A stretch of DNA of 64,000 nucleotides, taken from Aureimonas sp. AU4. GTDB lineage: Bacteria; Pseudomonadota; Alphaproteobacteria; Rhizobiales; Rhizobiaceae. Location of the stretch: contig NZ_BBWK01000048.1 in the NCBI RefSeq assembly GCF_001463765.1, positions 1 through 64,000 of the forward strand, written 5' to 3'. A program made the translations under genes and the position numbers. Below, one piece after another: positions 27,660 to 37,168 of this stretch. Below the pieces are notes generated by a model. It did not search any database and was not told where the DNA came from. It was given only the letters and a program-made list of their open reading frames with translations. The stretch's first letter is position 1. Each line of letters starts with the position of its first letter.

Positions 27660-28832
27660 TCAGGCAGCGCGGCCGATCGGTTTTCGCGTCCGGCCGGCCA
27701 TGGTGGCCACGACCTCGACCAGCCGCTCCAGTTCCGCAGCAGTCGTAGCCGGACCGAAGCTCGCGCGAACAAGTCCCAGATCGGGATCGATCGGTGCGCC
27801 GCCGAGCCGCATGGCCTCCAGGGCCTCGCTGCGCCCGAGCTTTCCAGAGCGGCAGGCCGATCCGGCCGACACGGCGATGCCGGCCAGATCGGCTGATATC
27901 TGAACCGTCTCGGCCCGCTGTCCTTCCAGCTGGAAGGCGCTCGTCTGCGGCAGGCGGTCCGCCTCACGACCGAGGATCGCGACAGGGGCGCGCGCCGAGA
28001 GGTCCGCTTCGAAGCGGTCACGCAGCGCTGCCATTCCGAGAGCGCATGCCGATTCGGCGACGGCCTCGGCGAGGGCGGCGGCGAACCCGGCGGCCAGCAT
28101 GGGCGCGGGCGTTCCGGCGCGGCGGCGTGTTTCCTGCGCCCCACCGGTCAGAAGCGGCGCAGGGAAGGCTCCGTTGCGCGGCAGCACGACGGCCCCGACA
28201 CCCTTCGGCCCGCCCAGCTTGTGCGAGGAGATGATGATCGCGTCGGCCGCCCGCACGCACTCGTCGAACGGGCGTCGCCCGATGATCTGCGAGGCATCCA
28301 CGATCAACCGGCCACCTGACCCGCGCACTGCATCCGAGATGGCTGCGATATCCTGGACGACGCCCGTCTCGCCGTTCGCGACAGCGACCGCGACGAGACG
28401 GGGCCCATCAGCGGACAGCCAGTCGCGAAGAACCGGCAGGATGCATCGTCCCGCTGCGTCGACCGGCAGCCGGTCGAACGCCTCGCTGCCGAAGCGACCG
28501 CCCTCACGGAGCGCGGGGTGATCGACATCGAGAACGGCCAGTCGACGGAATCGGAGGTTGCCATCGCCTTGCATCCAGAGCGGAGACAGAAGCGTCATGG
28601 CCGCCTCTGTGGCGCCGCTGGTGAAGACCACCCGCTCGGCGGAAGCATTGGCGAAGTCCGCGATTCCCTTGCGCGCGCCTTCCAGCACGGCACGCGCGGC
28701 CTGGCCTTCGCGATGGACCGAGGATGGATTGCCGGCCACGTCCGCAGCGGCGAACATGGCCTCTCGCGCGCACGCTCGCAGCGGCGCGGAAGCGTTATGA
28801 TCGAGATAGATGCGCGGCGCGCGATCTGTCAT
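27660..28832 (-). CDS. cysteine desulfurase, NifS/IscS type
   Basis: 390 residues, group I desulfurase. N-terminal [19 protein letters not shown], the PLP Lys in [10 protein letters not shown] (about 203) and the persulfide Cys in [10 protein letters not shown] (about 326) are all present. It heads the suf operon, as in many Rhizobiales, giving the locus two desulfurases of different groups. The start at [13 protein letters not shown] fits the family, though the upstream ribosome site is weak (GTTGAAGCCCAGA). An Irr-like palindrome lies about 100 bases upstream, suggesting iron control. Confidence 0.93.
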   Translation of the reverse strand: MTDRAPRIYLDHNASAPLRACAREAMFAAADVAGNPSSVHREGQAARAVLEGARKGIADFANASAERVVFTSGATEAAMTLLSPLWMQGDGNLRFRRLAVLDVDHPALREGGRFGSEAFDRLPVDAAGRCILPVLRDWLSADGPRLVAVAVANGETGVVQDIAAISDAVRGSGGRLIVDASQIIGRRPFDECVRAADAIIISSHKLGGPKGVGAVVLPRNGAFPAPLLTGGAQETRRRAGTPAPMLAAGFAAALAEAVAESACALGMAALRDRFEADLSARAPVAILGREADRLPQTSAFQLEGQRAETVQISADLAGIAVSAGSACRSGKLGRSEALEAMRLGGAPIDPDLGLVRASFGPATTAAELERLVEVVATMAGRTRKPIGRAA

Positions 28833-28934
28833 GATTCTGGGCTTCAACCGTTGGGACACGCCGCGAGCGGCGCGAAAAACATTGTATTCGCCGGGACCCA
28901 CGGACTACATAGCGCGCTTGCGGGACGCATGTAG

Positions 28935-28951
28935 TTTTTAATCATTCTAAA
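28935..28951. promoter_or_regulatory. Irr/ICE-like iron-responsive operator
   Basis: TTTTTAATCATTCTAAA matches the rhizobial Irr (iron control element) palindrome TTTAGAATnATTCTAAA at 15 of 17 positions; both differences are in one half. It lies 103 bases before the NifS-type gene that begins the suf operon and 79 bases before the divergent hydrolase gene. Irr control of suf operons is known in Rhizobiales. In this GC-rich sequence such an A/T-rich block stands out. Confidence 0.6.
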
Positions 28952-29030
28952 TTGGACCTTACGGAGACGCTCCCGCTCCGTCAAGGCGCGCCCCTCGGGG
29001 CTTGCGCTGGCTGTCGACGAGGTGAAGCTC

Positions 29031-29705
29031 ATGCCCGAAGTCATCTTCAACGGACCCGCCGGTCGTCTCGAGGGACGCTATCAGGCGGCAAAGGAGAAGA
29101 ACGCTCCGATCGCGATCGTGCTCCACCCGCACCCCCGCTTCGGCGGCACGATGAACAACCAGATCGTCTACCAGCTCTTCTACATGTTCGTGGAACGCGG
29201 CTTCACGACGCTGCGCTTCAACTTCCGAGGCATCGGCCGCAGCCAGGGCGAGTTCGACCACGGCTCGGGCGAGCTGTCGGATGCGGCGGCCGCGCTCGAC
29301 TGGATCCAGGCGCTCCATCCCGATTCTAAGCATTGTTGGGTGGCTGGCTATTCCTTCGGCGCGTGGATCGGCATGCAGCTTCTGATGCGGCGGCCGGAGA
29401 TCGAGGGCTTCCTGTCGATCGCGCCGCAGCCGAACTCCTACGACTTCTCGTTCCTCGCGCCCTGCCCTTCGTCCGGCCTCATCATCCATGGCGACAAGGA
29501 TCGCGTGGCGCCCCCCAAGGACGTTCAGGGCCTGGTCGACAAGCTCAAGACCCAGAAGGGCATCCTCATCACGCAGAAGACGATCGAGGGCGCGAACCAC
29601 TTCTTCCAGGGCCAGAGCGACGAGCTTCTGGCCGAGTGCGCCGAGTATCTCGATCGCCGCCTGGCGGGCGAGCTGACCGACGCGCGTCCCAAGCGCCTGA
29701 AGTAG
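29031..29705 (+). CDS. alpha/beta hydrolase
   Basis: 224 residues, short cytosolic alpha/beta hydrolase of the type often found divergent from suf operons. [16 protein letters not shown] near the N-terminus and [12 protein letters not shown] follow the family. The nucleophile is in GYSFGAW (about 110), the Asp in [10 protein letters not shown] and the His in EGANHFFQG. Substrate unknown. The ATG at 29031 has GAGGTGA six bases upstream; a GTG three codons earlier is rejected. It is 43 bases before tyrS on the same strand. Confidence 0.88.
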   Translation: MPEVIFNGPAGRLEGRYQAAKEKNAPIAIVLHPHPRFGGTMNNQIVYQLFYMFVERGFTTLRFNFRGIGRSQGEFDHGSGELSDAAAALDWIQALHPDSKHCWVAGYSFGAWIGMQLLMRRPEIEGFLSIAPQPNSYDFSFLAPCPSSGLIIHGDKDRVAPPKDVQGLVDKLKTQKGILITQKTIEGANHFFQGQSDELLAECAEYLDRRLAGELTDARPKRLK

Positions 29706-29748
29706 CCGCCTCAGCACCGCCGCCTACGGAACCCCTCCGGAACGACCC

Positions 29749-30999
29749 ATGAGCCGATTCAAGTCCGATTTCCTGCGCGTCCTCGACGAGCGGGGCTTCA
29801 TCCACCAGGTCTCCGATCCGGAGGGCCTGGACGCGCTTGCGTGCAAGGGGCCGATTACGGGCTATGTCGGCTACGACGCGACCGCGACCTCGATCCACAT
29901 CGGCAACCTCATAACCGTCACCATGCTCTACTGGCTGCAGGAGACGGGCCACAAGGCGATCAGCCTTATGGGCGGCGGTACCTCGATGGTAGGCGACCCC
30001 TCGTTCCGCGACTCGCAGCGCGGGATGCTGACGCCCGAGCAGATCCAGACCAACATCGATGGCATCCAGCGCGTCTTCGGCAACATCCTTCGCTACGACG
30101 GCCCCAACCCGGCCGTCATGATGAACAATGCCGACTGGCTTCTGAAGCTCAACTACGTCGAGTTCCTGCGCGACGTCGGGCGCCACTTCTCGGTCAATCG
30201 GATGCTCAGCTTCGATTCGGTGAAGCTGCGGCTGGACCGGGAGCAGTCGCTCTCGTTCCTCGAGTTCAATTACATGATCATGCAGGGCTACGACTTCACC
30301 GAGCTCAACCGGCGCTACGGCACGGTCCTGCAGATGGGCGGCTCCGACCAGTGGGGCAACATCATCAACGGCGTCGACCTCAGCCATCGCATGGGCGGCC
30401 CGCAGCTCTACGCGCTCACGACGCCGCTTCTCACCAAGTCGAGCGGCGAGAAGATGGGCAAGTCCGCCTCGGGGGCGGTCTGGCTGAACGGCGACCTCTT
30501 CAGTCCCTATGACTTCTGGCAGTACTGGCGGAACACGGAGGATGCCGACGTCGGCCGTTTCCTGAAGATCTTCACGCGACTCCCGCTGGACGAGATCGCG
30601 AAGCTCGCCGCCCTCGGCGGTTCGGAGATCAACGAGGCCAAGAAGGTTCTCGCGACCGAGGCGACCGCCATCGTCCATGGGCGCGCGGCGGCCGAGGCCG
30701 CGGCGGAGACGGCGCGCACGACCTTCGAGGACGGTGCGCTCGCCGAAACCCTGCCGACCGTCGAGGTGCCGCGCGGCGACCTCGCGTCCGGCGTCGGCAT
30801 CCTGTCGCTTCTGGTGCGCGCCGGGCTGGCCTCCTCGAACGGCGAGGCGCGCCGTCACGTCGCGGGCGGCGCTGTACGGGTCAACGATCGGCCGGTCGCC
30901 GACGACCGTGCGCTCGTCGATGCCGACGCCCTCACGGACGGCGTCGCCAAGCTCTCGCTCGGCAAGAAGCGCCACGTTCTTCTTCGCGCGGTCGACTGA
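29749..30999 (+). CDS. tyrS: tyrosyl-tRNA synthetase
   Basis: 416 residues. Class I synthetase that charges tRNA-Tyr. The HIGH-type motif is SIHIGNL (about residue 49), YDATATS holds the tyrosine pocket, GGSDQWGN is present, and the KMSKS-type loop is EKMGKS (about 236). An S4-like RNA-binding domain fills the C-terminus ([15 protein letters not shown]). The stop codon is part of a 9-bp perfect hairpin that separates it from the convergent AsmA-like gene. Confidence 0.97.
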   Translation: MSRFKSDFLRVLDERGFIHQVSDPEGLDALACKGPITGYVGYDATATSIHIGNLITVTMLYWLQETGHKAISLMGGGTSMVGDPSFRDSQRGMLTPEQIQTNIDGIQRVFGNILRYDGPNPAVMMNNADWLLKLNYVEFLRDVGRHFSVNRMLSFDSVKLRLDREQSLSFLEFNYMIMQGYDFTELNRRYGTVLQMGGSDQWGNIINGVDLSHRMGGPQLYALTTPLLTKSSGEKMGKSASGAVWLNGDLFSPYDFWQYWRNTEDADVGRFLKIFTRLPLDEIAKLAALGGSEINEAKKVLATEATAIVHGRAAAEAAAETARTTFEDGALAETLPTVEVPRGDLASGVGILSLLVRAGLASSNGEARRHVAGGAVRVNDRPVADDRALVDADALTDGVAKLSLGKKRHVLLRAVD

Positions 31000-31006
31000 C
31001 CGCGCG
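30985..31006. terminator. hairpin between tyrS and the AsmA-like gene
   Basis: Perfect 9-bp inverted repeat CGCGCGGTC / GACCGCGCG with a GACT loop. It spans the tyrS stop codon and lies four bases before the end of the convergent AsmA-like gene. No T-tract follows, so it may act as a 3' stabiliser or a weak terminator for both. Confidence 0.5.
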
Positions 31007-31010
31007 TCGC

Positions 31011-34000
31011 CTACTGGAAGGCGAAGATCGAACGGAAGATGCCGGGCGCGATGGCGGAGATCGGGTTCACGACGAGCGAGGGCGAGGCGAAGGCACCGCT
31101 CAAGCGATAGGTGATCCCGATCAGGCCGCCTTCGTTTCCGTTGCCCAGGATCTGACCGAGGATCGGGATCGAGCCGAAGATCCGGTTGAGGCCGTAGGCC
31201 GGCATGAACGAGCCGGCGATGTCGATCCGCCCGCGCGGGTCGTAGAGCGTGCCGGCGAAGCTCGATCCGAAGACAGGCCCGCGCACGATGCCATCCGCGA
31301 CCTGCAGGGTCTTGTTGCCGTAGGCGAGACGCGCCGAGGCATGATCGAAGAAGGCGCGCTCGGTGCGAAGCTCCTGTCCCACGGCCTGTGAGAGGCTTTG
31401 CGTGCCCGGCTGCGGAGAGGAGCCGACGATGCGCGACAGACGTGGCTCGTCCACAAGGGTGAAGTTCAGGATCTGAAGATTGCCCTGGTAGCCGGCATCG
31501 GCGTCGCCGACGAGCTCCAGAACCGACTGCCCTCCATCCATATGCCCGTAAAGGCCGGCGAAGGCGAGAACGTCCCCGGTGTCGTTCGAGCTGATGCGGA
31601 TCGAGCGACCGTTCGGGCGAGGCGATAGATCCCCGCGCAGGACACCACCCCCCTTCGTCGCTCCGCTAAAGGCGAGCGCCGCCATTCGCCCCTTCGAGCT
31701 CGCATAGTTGAGCGTGAAGTCCGAGAGCGAGCGATCGCCGAAGCCTGCTAGCGTATCGACGTCCGCCGACACATCGAACGTGCCGTTGCCCGGCCGCTTC
31801 GCGTCGTCGCCACCGATGCTGTTGCGCAGTTCCGCCAGGATCGGCCGTGCATCGAAGCGTGCGCCGGTCACGCGAGCCGCCAGGCCGCCACGCTGACGCT
31901 CAACCTCGACCGCGACGTCGTCGCCGGGGTTCAGGACGACCTTTTTGAGCTTTGCCGACCGCAACCCGGCGGCGTCGAGAACCGCATCGCCGCTCGCGGA
32001 GAACCCGTCCCCCTTGAAAGCGATGTCCTTCAACTGCGTCGTCTCGCCATTTCGATCGACCGACAGGTTCAGACTGGCCGGAACGCCCGGCCCCTTCTTC
32101 CAGGCGATCGCGGGCAGGTCGATACCGGTTCGGCGCAGGTCGATGTCGGCCCTGATCACCTCCGGCCCGACATCGACCGCCGCCCGAAGCTCTCCTTCCA
32201 GGACGTCGGACAGGGCCGGCACGAGTTCTCCGACGCGCCGGGCCGGAACGTCGAGATCGAGCGCGATCCGGCGCTCGCCGACCGGCTTCTCACCGAAGGG
32301 GAGATGGACGGAGATATCGGCCGGCAAGCCCGCCACATCGCCTTGCAGCTTGGCGTTGAGGCCGCCGGGTTCCGCATCGACCGCGCCGGTGAGGTGCTCG
32401 ACGCGTTGCCCCTGCACCGGTTGACCGGGGCTCGCATCCTGCAAGTCGGCCGTTACCTTCCAGCCGAGCACCTGATCGTCCCGCGCCACGTAGCGGCCGA
32501 GGCGAAGCGAGGCGTCCGCCTGGGCCCGTCCCGTGCCTGTCGCCTTGGCCGGGTCGAACTCGATCGACCGGAGGGCCCGAATCGGCTCCGCGTTGGCGAT
32601 CCGCAGGAGCTGCGAGACCGGTCCGGATGCGTCGATCGCGAGGGAGAGCATCAGGTCGCGCTTGTCGCCCTCGGTCGGCTTGCTCATGAGGACGCGCGAG
32701 GGCGCGAGCCTGATGTCCCCCGCGCCCTCGACTTCGCCCTCGCTCACGTCGACCACCGTGTCGGAGCCGCGCACCCGCACGCTTCCCTTCGCCTTCACGA
32801 CGCGCGGCAGCTCGCCAGCCGTCGCGCTGTCGACATTGTCGAGCGCGACGTCGATGCTCAACTCGCGCTCGCTGGGCTGGTTCTCGGGCTTGAAAGCGAC
32901 CGCCAGCCGATCCTCACGGACTTGCATGGAAATGGTCGCGTTCGGCACGGCGCCTTCGTTGCCGATGTGACGCAGCACCCAGTCCCTCGCCCGGCCCGAT
33001 ATCAGGAAGGGCCAGAACGCCTTCACGTCCCGCGCCGACAAGCCATCGCCCCGCAGCGCCAGTACACTCAGCGCCTCCGGACTGCCGGTCCCCCGAGAAG
33101 CGGTGCCCGTCAGGGTCCCGGACCCCGTGCGCAGCACCATCTCGTTCGCCGTCGCTTCACCGGTCGACGGGCGAGCCTCGCCCTTGATCCAGAGGCTCGC
33201 ACGGCGCGTGTCGCCCGTACCGCCGACCTTCGAGCGAACCTCGTCCGTTCCGATGCGCCAGGCGAGCCGATCGATGTCGGTGCTTCCGCCGGCACCCTGA
33301 ACCGGAGCGACCTCCCCCTGAAGGTCGAAGCCGACGTCTCGAAAACGCATGGGGCTGCGCACGATCGTCAGTCGGTCCTCGCCGCCTCGATATTCCATCA
33401 TAAGGTCGGCCGCTTCGATGCGTGTGTGGTTGAGACCCAGCTGGATGGCGCCGGGACCGGAATGGAACCCAGCGGACAGCACCGGCACGTCGTTCGATGC
33501 GTCGCGGCGCAACGAGACATCCATCCACACGGCGGCGTCGCTTCCGAAGGGCCGCTCGTCGTAAAGGTCGGTCTCGGGTGCGGGCGGCACCAGATCGCCC
33601 AGATCGATCGGCCTCGACCGCAGCGACAAGGCTCGAAGGCGTTGATCGTCGGCGCCGAACAGGGCGCTGCCCGCAAGATGAACGGGGACGGCTCCGATCT
33701 GAAGATCGGTCGCAAGCTGCAGCGATCCGTCGATGTCCCGGTGTAGCTCGGCCGCCCGCAAGCGCAACTCGCCGCCGACGTTCGGAACTCCGTCGACGAC
33801 GATATCCCGAAACTCGACCGTATCGAAATGAAACGCCTGAAGCGCCTGGAGCTGTCGTTCGAGCGTGCGGATCACTCTTTCCGCGCTGCGTCCGACGACC
33901 GAATGCGCGGCAGCATCCTCGACGGCTGGCTCCGGGTCCGTCGATTGCGGCGCAGGCTCGCCGAAGGCGGTCAGGTCGATGCGCGCCCCGTCGATCTCGA

Positions 34001-34385
34001 GGCGACCGAACTCGAGCCGTCCGCCCGCAAGCGGAAGAAGGCGCAGGCCGACCGAAACGCGACCGACATCGCCGGCACGATTGACCTCGTCGCGCCGCTG
34101 CAGCCGGACGCCGGACCAGTTGATCGCCAGCGTCCCGTCGTCGCGAAACTCGAAACTCTGCTGGCCCAACGACGCATCGTAGGCCGGGCCGAGCAGGTGC
34201 TCGAGCGCGCTGACCGTCTGCTCACGAACGAAGTCCTGGCCCGTGGTCGTACCGAAGAGAGCCGCGAGGCCGGCGCCGAGCAGGATGAGGCATAGGAAGA
34301 GGAAGCTGACGAGTCCGCCGAGGAGGCGGGCCAGGCGCGTCATCAAGGACATCCCATCCCGTGGTGTCGCCCCAGCCTCATGCAT
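31011..34385 (-). CDS. large AsmA-like / DUF3971 envelope protein
   Basis: 1124 residues. One N-terminal membrane helix (about residues 21-46, GGLVSFLFLCLILLGAGLAALF) anchors a very long, mostly beta-type periplasmic part. The repeating pattern of sequence such as RLEFGRLEIDGARIDL and the C-terminal section with GIVRGPVFGSSFAGTLYDPRGRIDIAGSFMPAYGLNRIFGSIPILG match AsmA-like/YhdP proteins, which are thought to bridge the envelope and move lipids. The ATG at 34385 is the longest reading; ATGs at codons 12 and 15 are possible and would shorten the cytoplasmic tail. It diverges from bcp. Confidence 0.85.
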   Translation of the reverse strand: MHEAGATPRDGMSLMTRLARLLGGLVSFLFLCLILLGAGLAALFGTTTGQDFVREQTVSALEHLLGPAYDASLGQQSFEFRDDGTLAINWSGVRLQRRDEVNRAGDVGRVSVGLRLLPLAGGRLEFGRLEIDGARIDLTAFGEPAPQSTDPEPAVEDAAAHSVVGRSAERVIRTLERQLQALQAFHFDTVEFRDIVVDGVPNVGGELRLRAAELHRDIDGSLQLATDLQIGAVPVHLAGSALFGADDQRLRALSLRSRPIDLGDLVPPAPETDLYDERPFGSDAAVWMDVSLRRDASNDVPVLSAGFHSGPGAIQLGLNHTRIEAADLMMEYRGGEDRLTIVRSPMRFRDVGFDLQGEVAPVQGAGGSTDIDRLAWRIGTDEVRSKVGGTGDTRRASLWIKGEARPSTGEATANEMVLRTGSGTLTGTASRGTGSPEALSVLALRGDGLSARDVKAFWPFLISGRARDWVLRHIGNEGAVPNATISMQVREDRLAVAFKPENQPSERELSIDVALDNVDSATAGELPRVVKAKGSVRVRGSDTVVDVSEGEVEGAGDIRLAPSRVLMSKPTEGDKRDLMLSLAIDASGPVSQLLRIANAEPIRALRSIEFDPAKATGTGRAQADASLRLGRYVARDDQVLGWKVTADLQDASPGQPVQGQRVEHLTGAVDAEPGGLNAKLQGDVAGLPADISVHLPFGEKPVGERRIALDLDVPARRVGELVPALSDVLEGELRAAVDVGPEVIRADIDLRRTGIDLPAIAWKKGPGVPASLNLSVDRNGETTQLKDIAFKGDGFSASGDAVLDAAGLRSAKLKKVVLNPGDDVAVEVERQRGGLAARVTGARFDARPILAELRNSIGGDDAKRPGNGTFDVSADVDTLAGFGDRSLSDFTLNYASSKGRMAALAFSGATKGGGVLRGDLSPRPNGRSIRISSNDTGDVLAFAGLYGHMDGGQSVLELVGDADAGYQGNLQILNFTLVDEPRLSRIVGSSPQPGTQSLSQAVGQELRTERAFFDHASARLAYGNKTLQVADGIVRGPVFGSSFAGTLYDPRGRIDIAGSFMPAYGLNRIFGSIPILGQILGNGNEGGLIGITYRLSGAFASPSLVVNPISAIAPGIFRSIFAFQ

Positions 34386-34530
34386 GACCTCGTCTGTCAG
34401 GTCGGCAGGTCCGCGTCACCGCGCGGAACGGGATGACGTGATCGTGCCGATGCGTGTTATGGGGTCGCCGGTCGTCGCGTCCGCCGGACGCGGTGTCTGT
34501 GCTCGACCAATTGGCCGAAAGGATGGCTCC

Positions 34531-35013
34531 ATGGCAACCCCAAGCGTCGGCGATCCCTGCCCCCGCTTCGACCTTCCCGACGCCGACGGCGCGCGCGTCA
34601 CGAGCGAGAGCCTGCGCGGCAAGCCCTACGTCCTCTACTTCTACCCGAAGGACGACACGTCCGGCTGTACGCTGGAGGCCATCGAGTTCACGGCCCTCGA
34701 GAAGGACTACGCCGCGATCGGCGTTCCCGTGTTCGGGGTCTCGCCCGACGACGGCAAGCAGCACTGCAAGTTCCGCGACAAGCACGGGCTCAAGGTCCGA
34801 CTGCTTTCGGACGAGGACAAGACGCTGCTGCAGGACTTCGGCATCTGGGTCGAGAAGAGCATGTACGGCCGGACCTACATGGGCGTCGAGCGCACGACGG
34901 CGCTCGTCGACGCCGAAGGCCGGATTGCGCACCTGTGGCCCAAGGTGAAGGCGAACGGGCACGCAGCGGAAGTCCTGGACGTCGCGCGCCGGCATGTCGG
35001 CCGCGATGGCTGA
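34531..35013 (+). CDS. bcp: peroxiredoxin, Bcp/PrxQ type
   Basis: 160 residues. Thiol peroxidase of the AhpC/TSA family. The peroxidatic Cys is residue 46 in YPKDDTSGCTLEA. The resolving Cys found five residues later in many Bcp proteins is absent (Ile-51); another Cys at 79 (KQHCKFRDKHG) is the only alternative. AAAGGATGG precedes the ATG. The gene overlaps the start of the DUF455 gene, so the two are probably coupled. Confidence 0.94.
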   Translation: MATPSVGDPCPRFDLPDADGARVTSESLRGKPYVLYFYPKDDTSGCTLEAIEFTALEKDYAAIGVPVFGVSPDDGKQHCKFRDKHGLKVRLLSDEDKTLLQDFGIWVEKSMYGRTYMGVERTTALVDAEGRIAHLWPKVKANGHAAEVLDVARRHVGRDG

Positions 35014-35827
35014 GCCGTTGCCGGCCACGCTACGGGGTCAGGCGGTCGCGGCGCTCGCCACCGCCGACCTCGACCTCAAGCGCGAGTTGACGCTACGCGC
35101 TGGCGAGCGCTGGTTCGCCCGCACGCTGGGCTTGTCGGGCCCCTCGGATCCCCCGCTGCCGGACCGGCCCGGACGCCCGGAGCGCCCGACGCTGGTCGCG
35201 CCGCGCCATGTTCCGAAGCGCTCGGTCCACACGGCCGAGGGCCGCGTTGCGATGATCCATGCGCTTGCCCATATCGAACTGAATGCCATCGATCTCGCGC
35301 TCGACATCGTGGCGCGCTTCGCGGGGCAGCCCGTGCCACGCACCTTCTTCGACGGCTGGATGACGGTCGCCATGGAGGAAGCCAAGCATTTCGGCCTTCT
35401 CAGCCGGCGCCTCGAATCGCTCGGATCCAGCTACGGAGCCATGCCCGCCCATGACGGCCTCTGGCAGGCCGTGGGCGTCACCGCCGACGACCTGACGGCG
35501 CGGCTCGCGGTGGTCCCGCTCATTCTCGAGGCCCGCGGCTTGGACGTGACGCCGTCGCTCCTGATCAAGCTGCGCGAGGTCGGCGACGGCGAGACGGCCG
35601 AAATCCTCGAAATCATCTACGAGGACGAGAAGAAGCACGTCGCCATCGGCGCGAAATGGTTTCGCTTCCTGTGCGCGCGAGAGCGTCTCGACCCGGCCCG
35701 ACGCTTCCAGGAACTCGTGCGCCTGTGCTTCCGCGGCGAGATCAAGCCGCCCTTCAACGATCGCGCCAGAGCCGAGGCAGGATTGACGCCCACGTTCTAC
35801 CGCTCGCTGTCGCCCCTGTCCTCCTGA
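34994..35827 (+). CDS. ferritin-like DUF455 protein
   Basis: 277 residues. The pattern of carboxylates and histidines expected for a ferritin-like di-iron bundle is seen: HIELNAIDLALDI, EEAKHFGLLSRRL, and IIYEDEKKHVAIG. These match DUF455, whose function is not established. The first ATG lies 20 bases inside bcp; a second at 35006 also overlaps bcp (by 8 bases). Coupling with a peroxiredoxin suggests a link to oxidative or metal stress, but that is inference only. Confidence 0.85.
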   Translation: MSAAMAEPLPATLRGQAVAALATADLDLKRELTLRAGERWFARTLGLSGPSDPPLPDRPGRPERPTLVAPRHVPKRSVHTAEGRVAMIHALAHIELNAIDLALDIVARFAGQPVPRTFFDGWMTVAMEEAKHFGLLSRRLESLGSSYGAMPAHDGLWQAVGVTADDLTARLAVVPLILEARGLDVTPSLLIKLREVGDGETAEILEIIYEDEKKHVAIGAKWFRFLCARERLDPARRFQELVRLCFRGEIKPPFNDRARAEAGLTPTFYRSLSPLSS

Positions 35828-35875
35828 CGCGTCCGCCCAGCCGATGCGGCAACCGGGCATTAACCTTGATCATCT

Positions 35876-37141
35876 ATGAATCATCCCGCTGGCGGGATGG
35901 GCCGTCCGGCGACCACTGGATGGTTGGAGATGGCCAAGGTGTCTCGGCAGGAGATGTTCGGGCGGCGTTCCCTGCCCCATACGATCGTCATCGCACGCGG
36001 CGAGAAGGTCCGGCATTGGACGGTCCGGCCATGGGTCGTGCTGAGCCTGGGCACCGCCGGACTGGCCGGGCTGCTCGGCGCGACCGGTGTCGGCGCCATC
36101 CTTCTGATGGGCGGCCCGGTGCTGGAGGCTGTCCAGACCCGCGACGCGCATACGGCGTCGGCCTATGAGGAGCGCATCGCCGATCTGCGTCGCCAGCTCG
36201 ACCGGCTGACGACACGCCAGGCCGTCGACCGCAACGAGGTCTCCCGCCAAGTGGAGGATCTCCTCGCGCAGCAGGCCCGGATCACGGAGCGCTACGAGCG
36301 CCTCGGTCCGCTCCTGCAGAAGGCGCGCGACGCCGGACTGGTACCAGCAGAGACTACGGCCACGCCGCCCGACGACGCTAATCCGCCCACTGAAACCGGC
36401 TCACGGCCGTTCGCCATGAACAGTGCGGGCGACGATCCGAAGGCGATGTCTCGGATCGCGGATGTCCTCTTGCCGACGATCCGGCAATCGGTCGATTTCT
36501 ACGCCGAGCAGCAGGAAACCCAGATCGCGAGCCTCACGCGCAATGCCGATACGAAGGCGGACCGCATCGCGGACCTGCTCGGCTCGATCGGCATCGACGC
36601 GCCGGGGGACGCGGCGCCGGTCGGCGGCCCATTCGTCGGAAGCAGTGTTGCCGACAGCTTTTCCCAGAGCCTCGAGGAGTTGCAGCAGTCGCTCGACCTC
36701 CTCGACCGGCTACGCCGCCGCACCGATCGCCTGCCGCTCGCCGATCCGATGCCGGGTGCGCGTGTGACATCCGTCTTCGGCTCGCGTCTCGACCCGTTCC
36801 TGCGCGAGGCGGCCATTCACACCGGCATCGACTTCGCCGCCGAAGCCGGCGCACCGGTTCGCCCGACCGCGCCCGGGAAGGTCGTCTCGGCCGGGTTTGC
36901 CGGCGGCTATGGTCTGATGGTGGAGGTCGACCACGGCGACGGTTTGTCGACGCGCTATGGTCATCTGTCGCGCATCGCGGTCGCGGTCGGCGACGAGGTC
37001 ACGACATCGAGCGTCATCGGAGCCGTCGGCTCAACGGGGCGCAGCACAGGTCCGCACCTGCACTACGAGGTCCGCCTCCACGAAAAGGCGACCAATCCCG
37101 ATCGGTGGATCAAGGCCGGCCGCAGGCTGGCCGCGCTCTAG
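35876..37141 (+). CDS. membrane-anchored M23 (LytM) peptidase
   Basis: 421 residues. A membrane helix lies near residues 52-78, then a coiled-coil region rich in Glu, Arg and Gln (about 88-150), then the LytM domain at about 300-410. The zinc motifs are complete: HTGIDF (about 315) and HLHYE (about 395), so the enzyme should cut peptidoglycan peptides in the periplasm. The start is uncertain: 35876 is the longest, and ATG at 35897 and 35930 are possible; none has a good ribosome site. Its 3' end lies in a 15-bp hairpin shared with convergent prfB. Confidence 0.88.
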   Translation: MNHPAGGMGRPATTGWLEMAKVSRQEMFGRRSLPHTIVIARGEKVRHWTVRPWVVLSLGTAGLAGLLGATGVGAILLMGGPVLEAVQTRDAHTASAYEERIADLRRQLDRLTTRQAVDRNEVSRQVEDLLAQQARITERYERLGPLLQKARDAGLVPAETTATPPDDANPPTETGSRPFAMNSAGDDPKAMSRIADVLLPTIRQSVDFYAEQQETQIASLTRNADTKADRIADLLGSIGIDAPGDAAPVGGPFVGSSVADSFSQSLEELQQSLDLLDRLRRRTDRLPLADPMPGARVTSVFGSRLDPFLREAAIHTGIDFAAEAGAPVRPTAPGKVVSAGFAGGYGLMVEVDHGDGLSTRYGHLSRIAVAVGDEVTTSSVIGAVGSTGRSTGPHLHYEVRLHEKATNPDRWIKAGRRLAAL

Positions 37142-37160
37142 AAGGGCGGCCAGCCTGCGG
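37120..37160. terminator. 15-bp hairpin at the M23/prfB junction
   Basis: Perfect inverted repeat: 37120-37134 pairs with 37146-37160 around an 11-base loop (GCTCTAGAAGG). The left arm codes for the last residues of the M23 peptidase, its TAG stop is in the loop, and the right arm is followed within nine bases by the prfB stop. No T-tract follows. It likely ends or protects both convergent transcripts. Confidence 0.6.
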
Positions 37161-37168
37161 GTAGGCTG

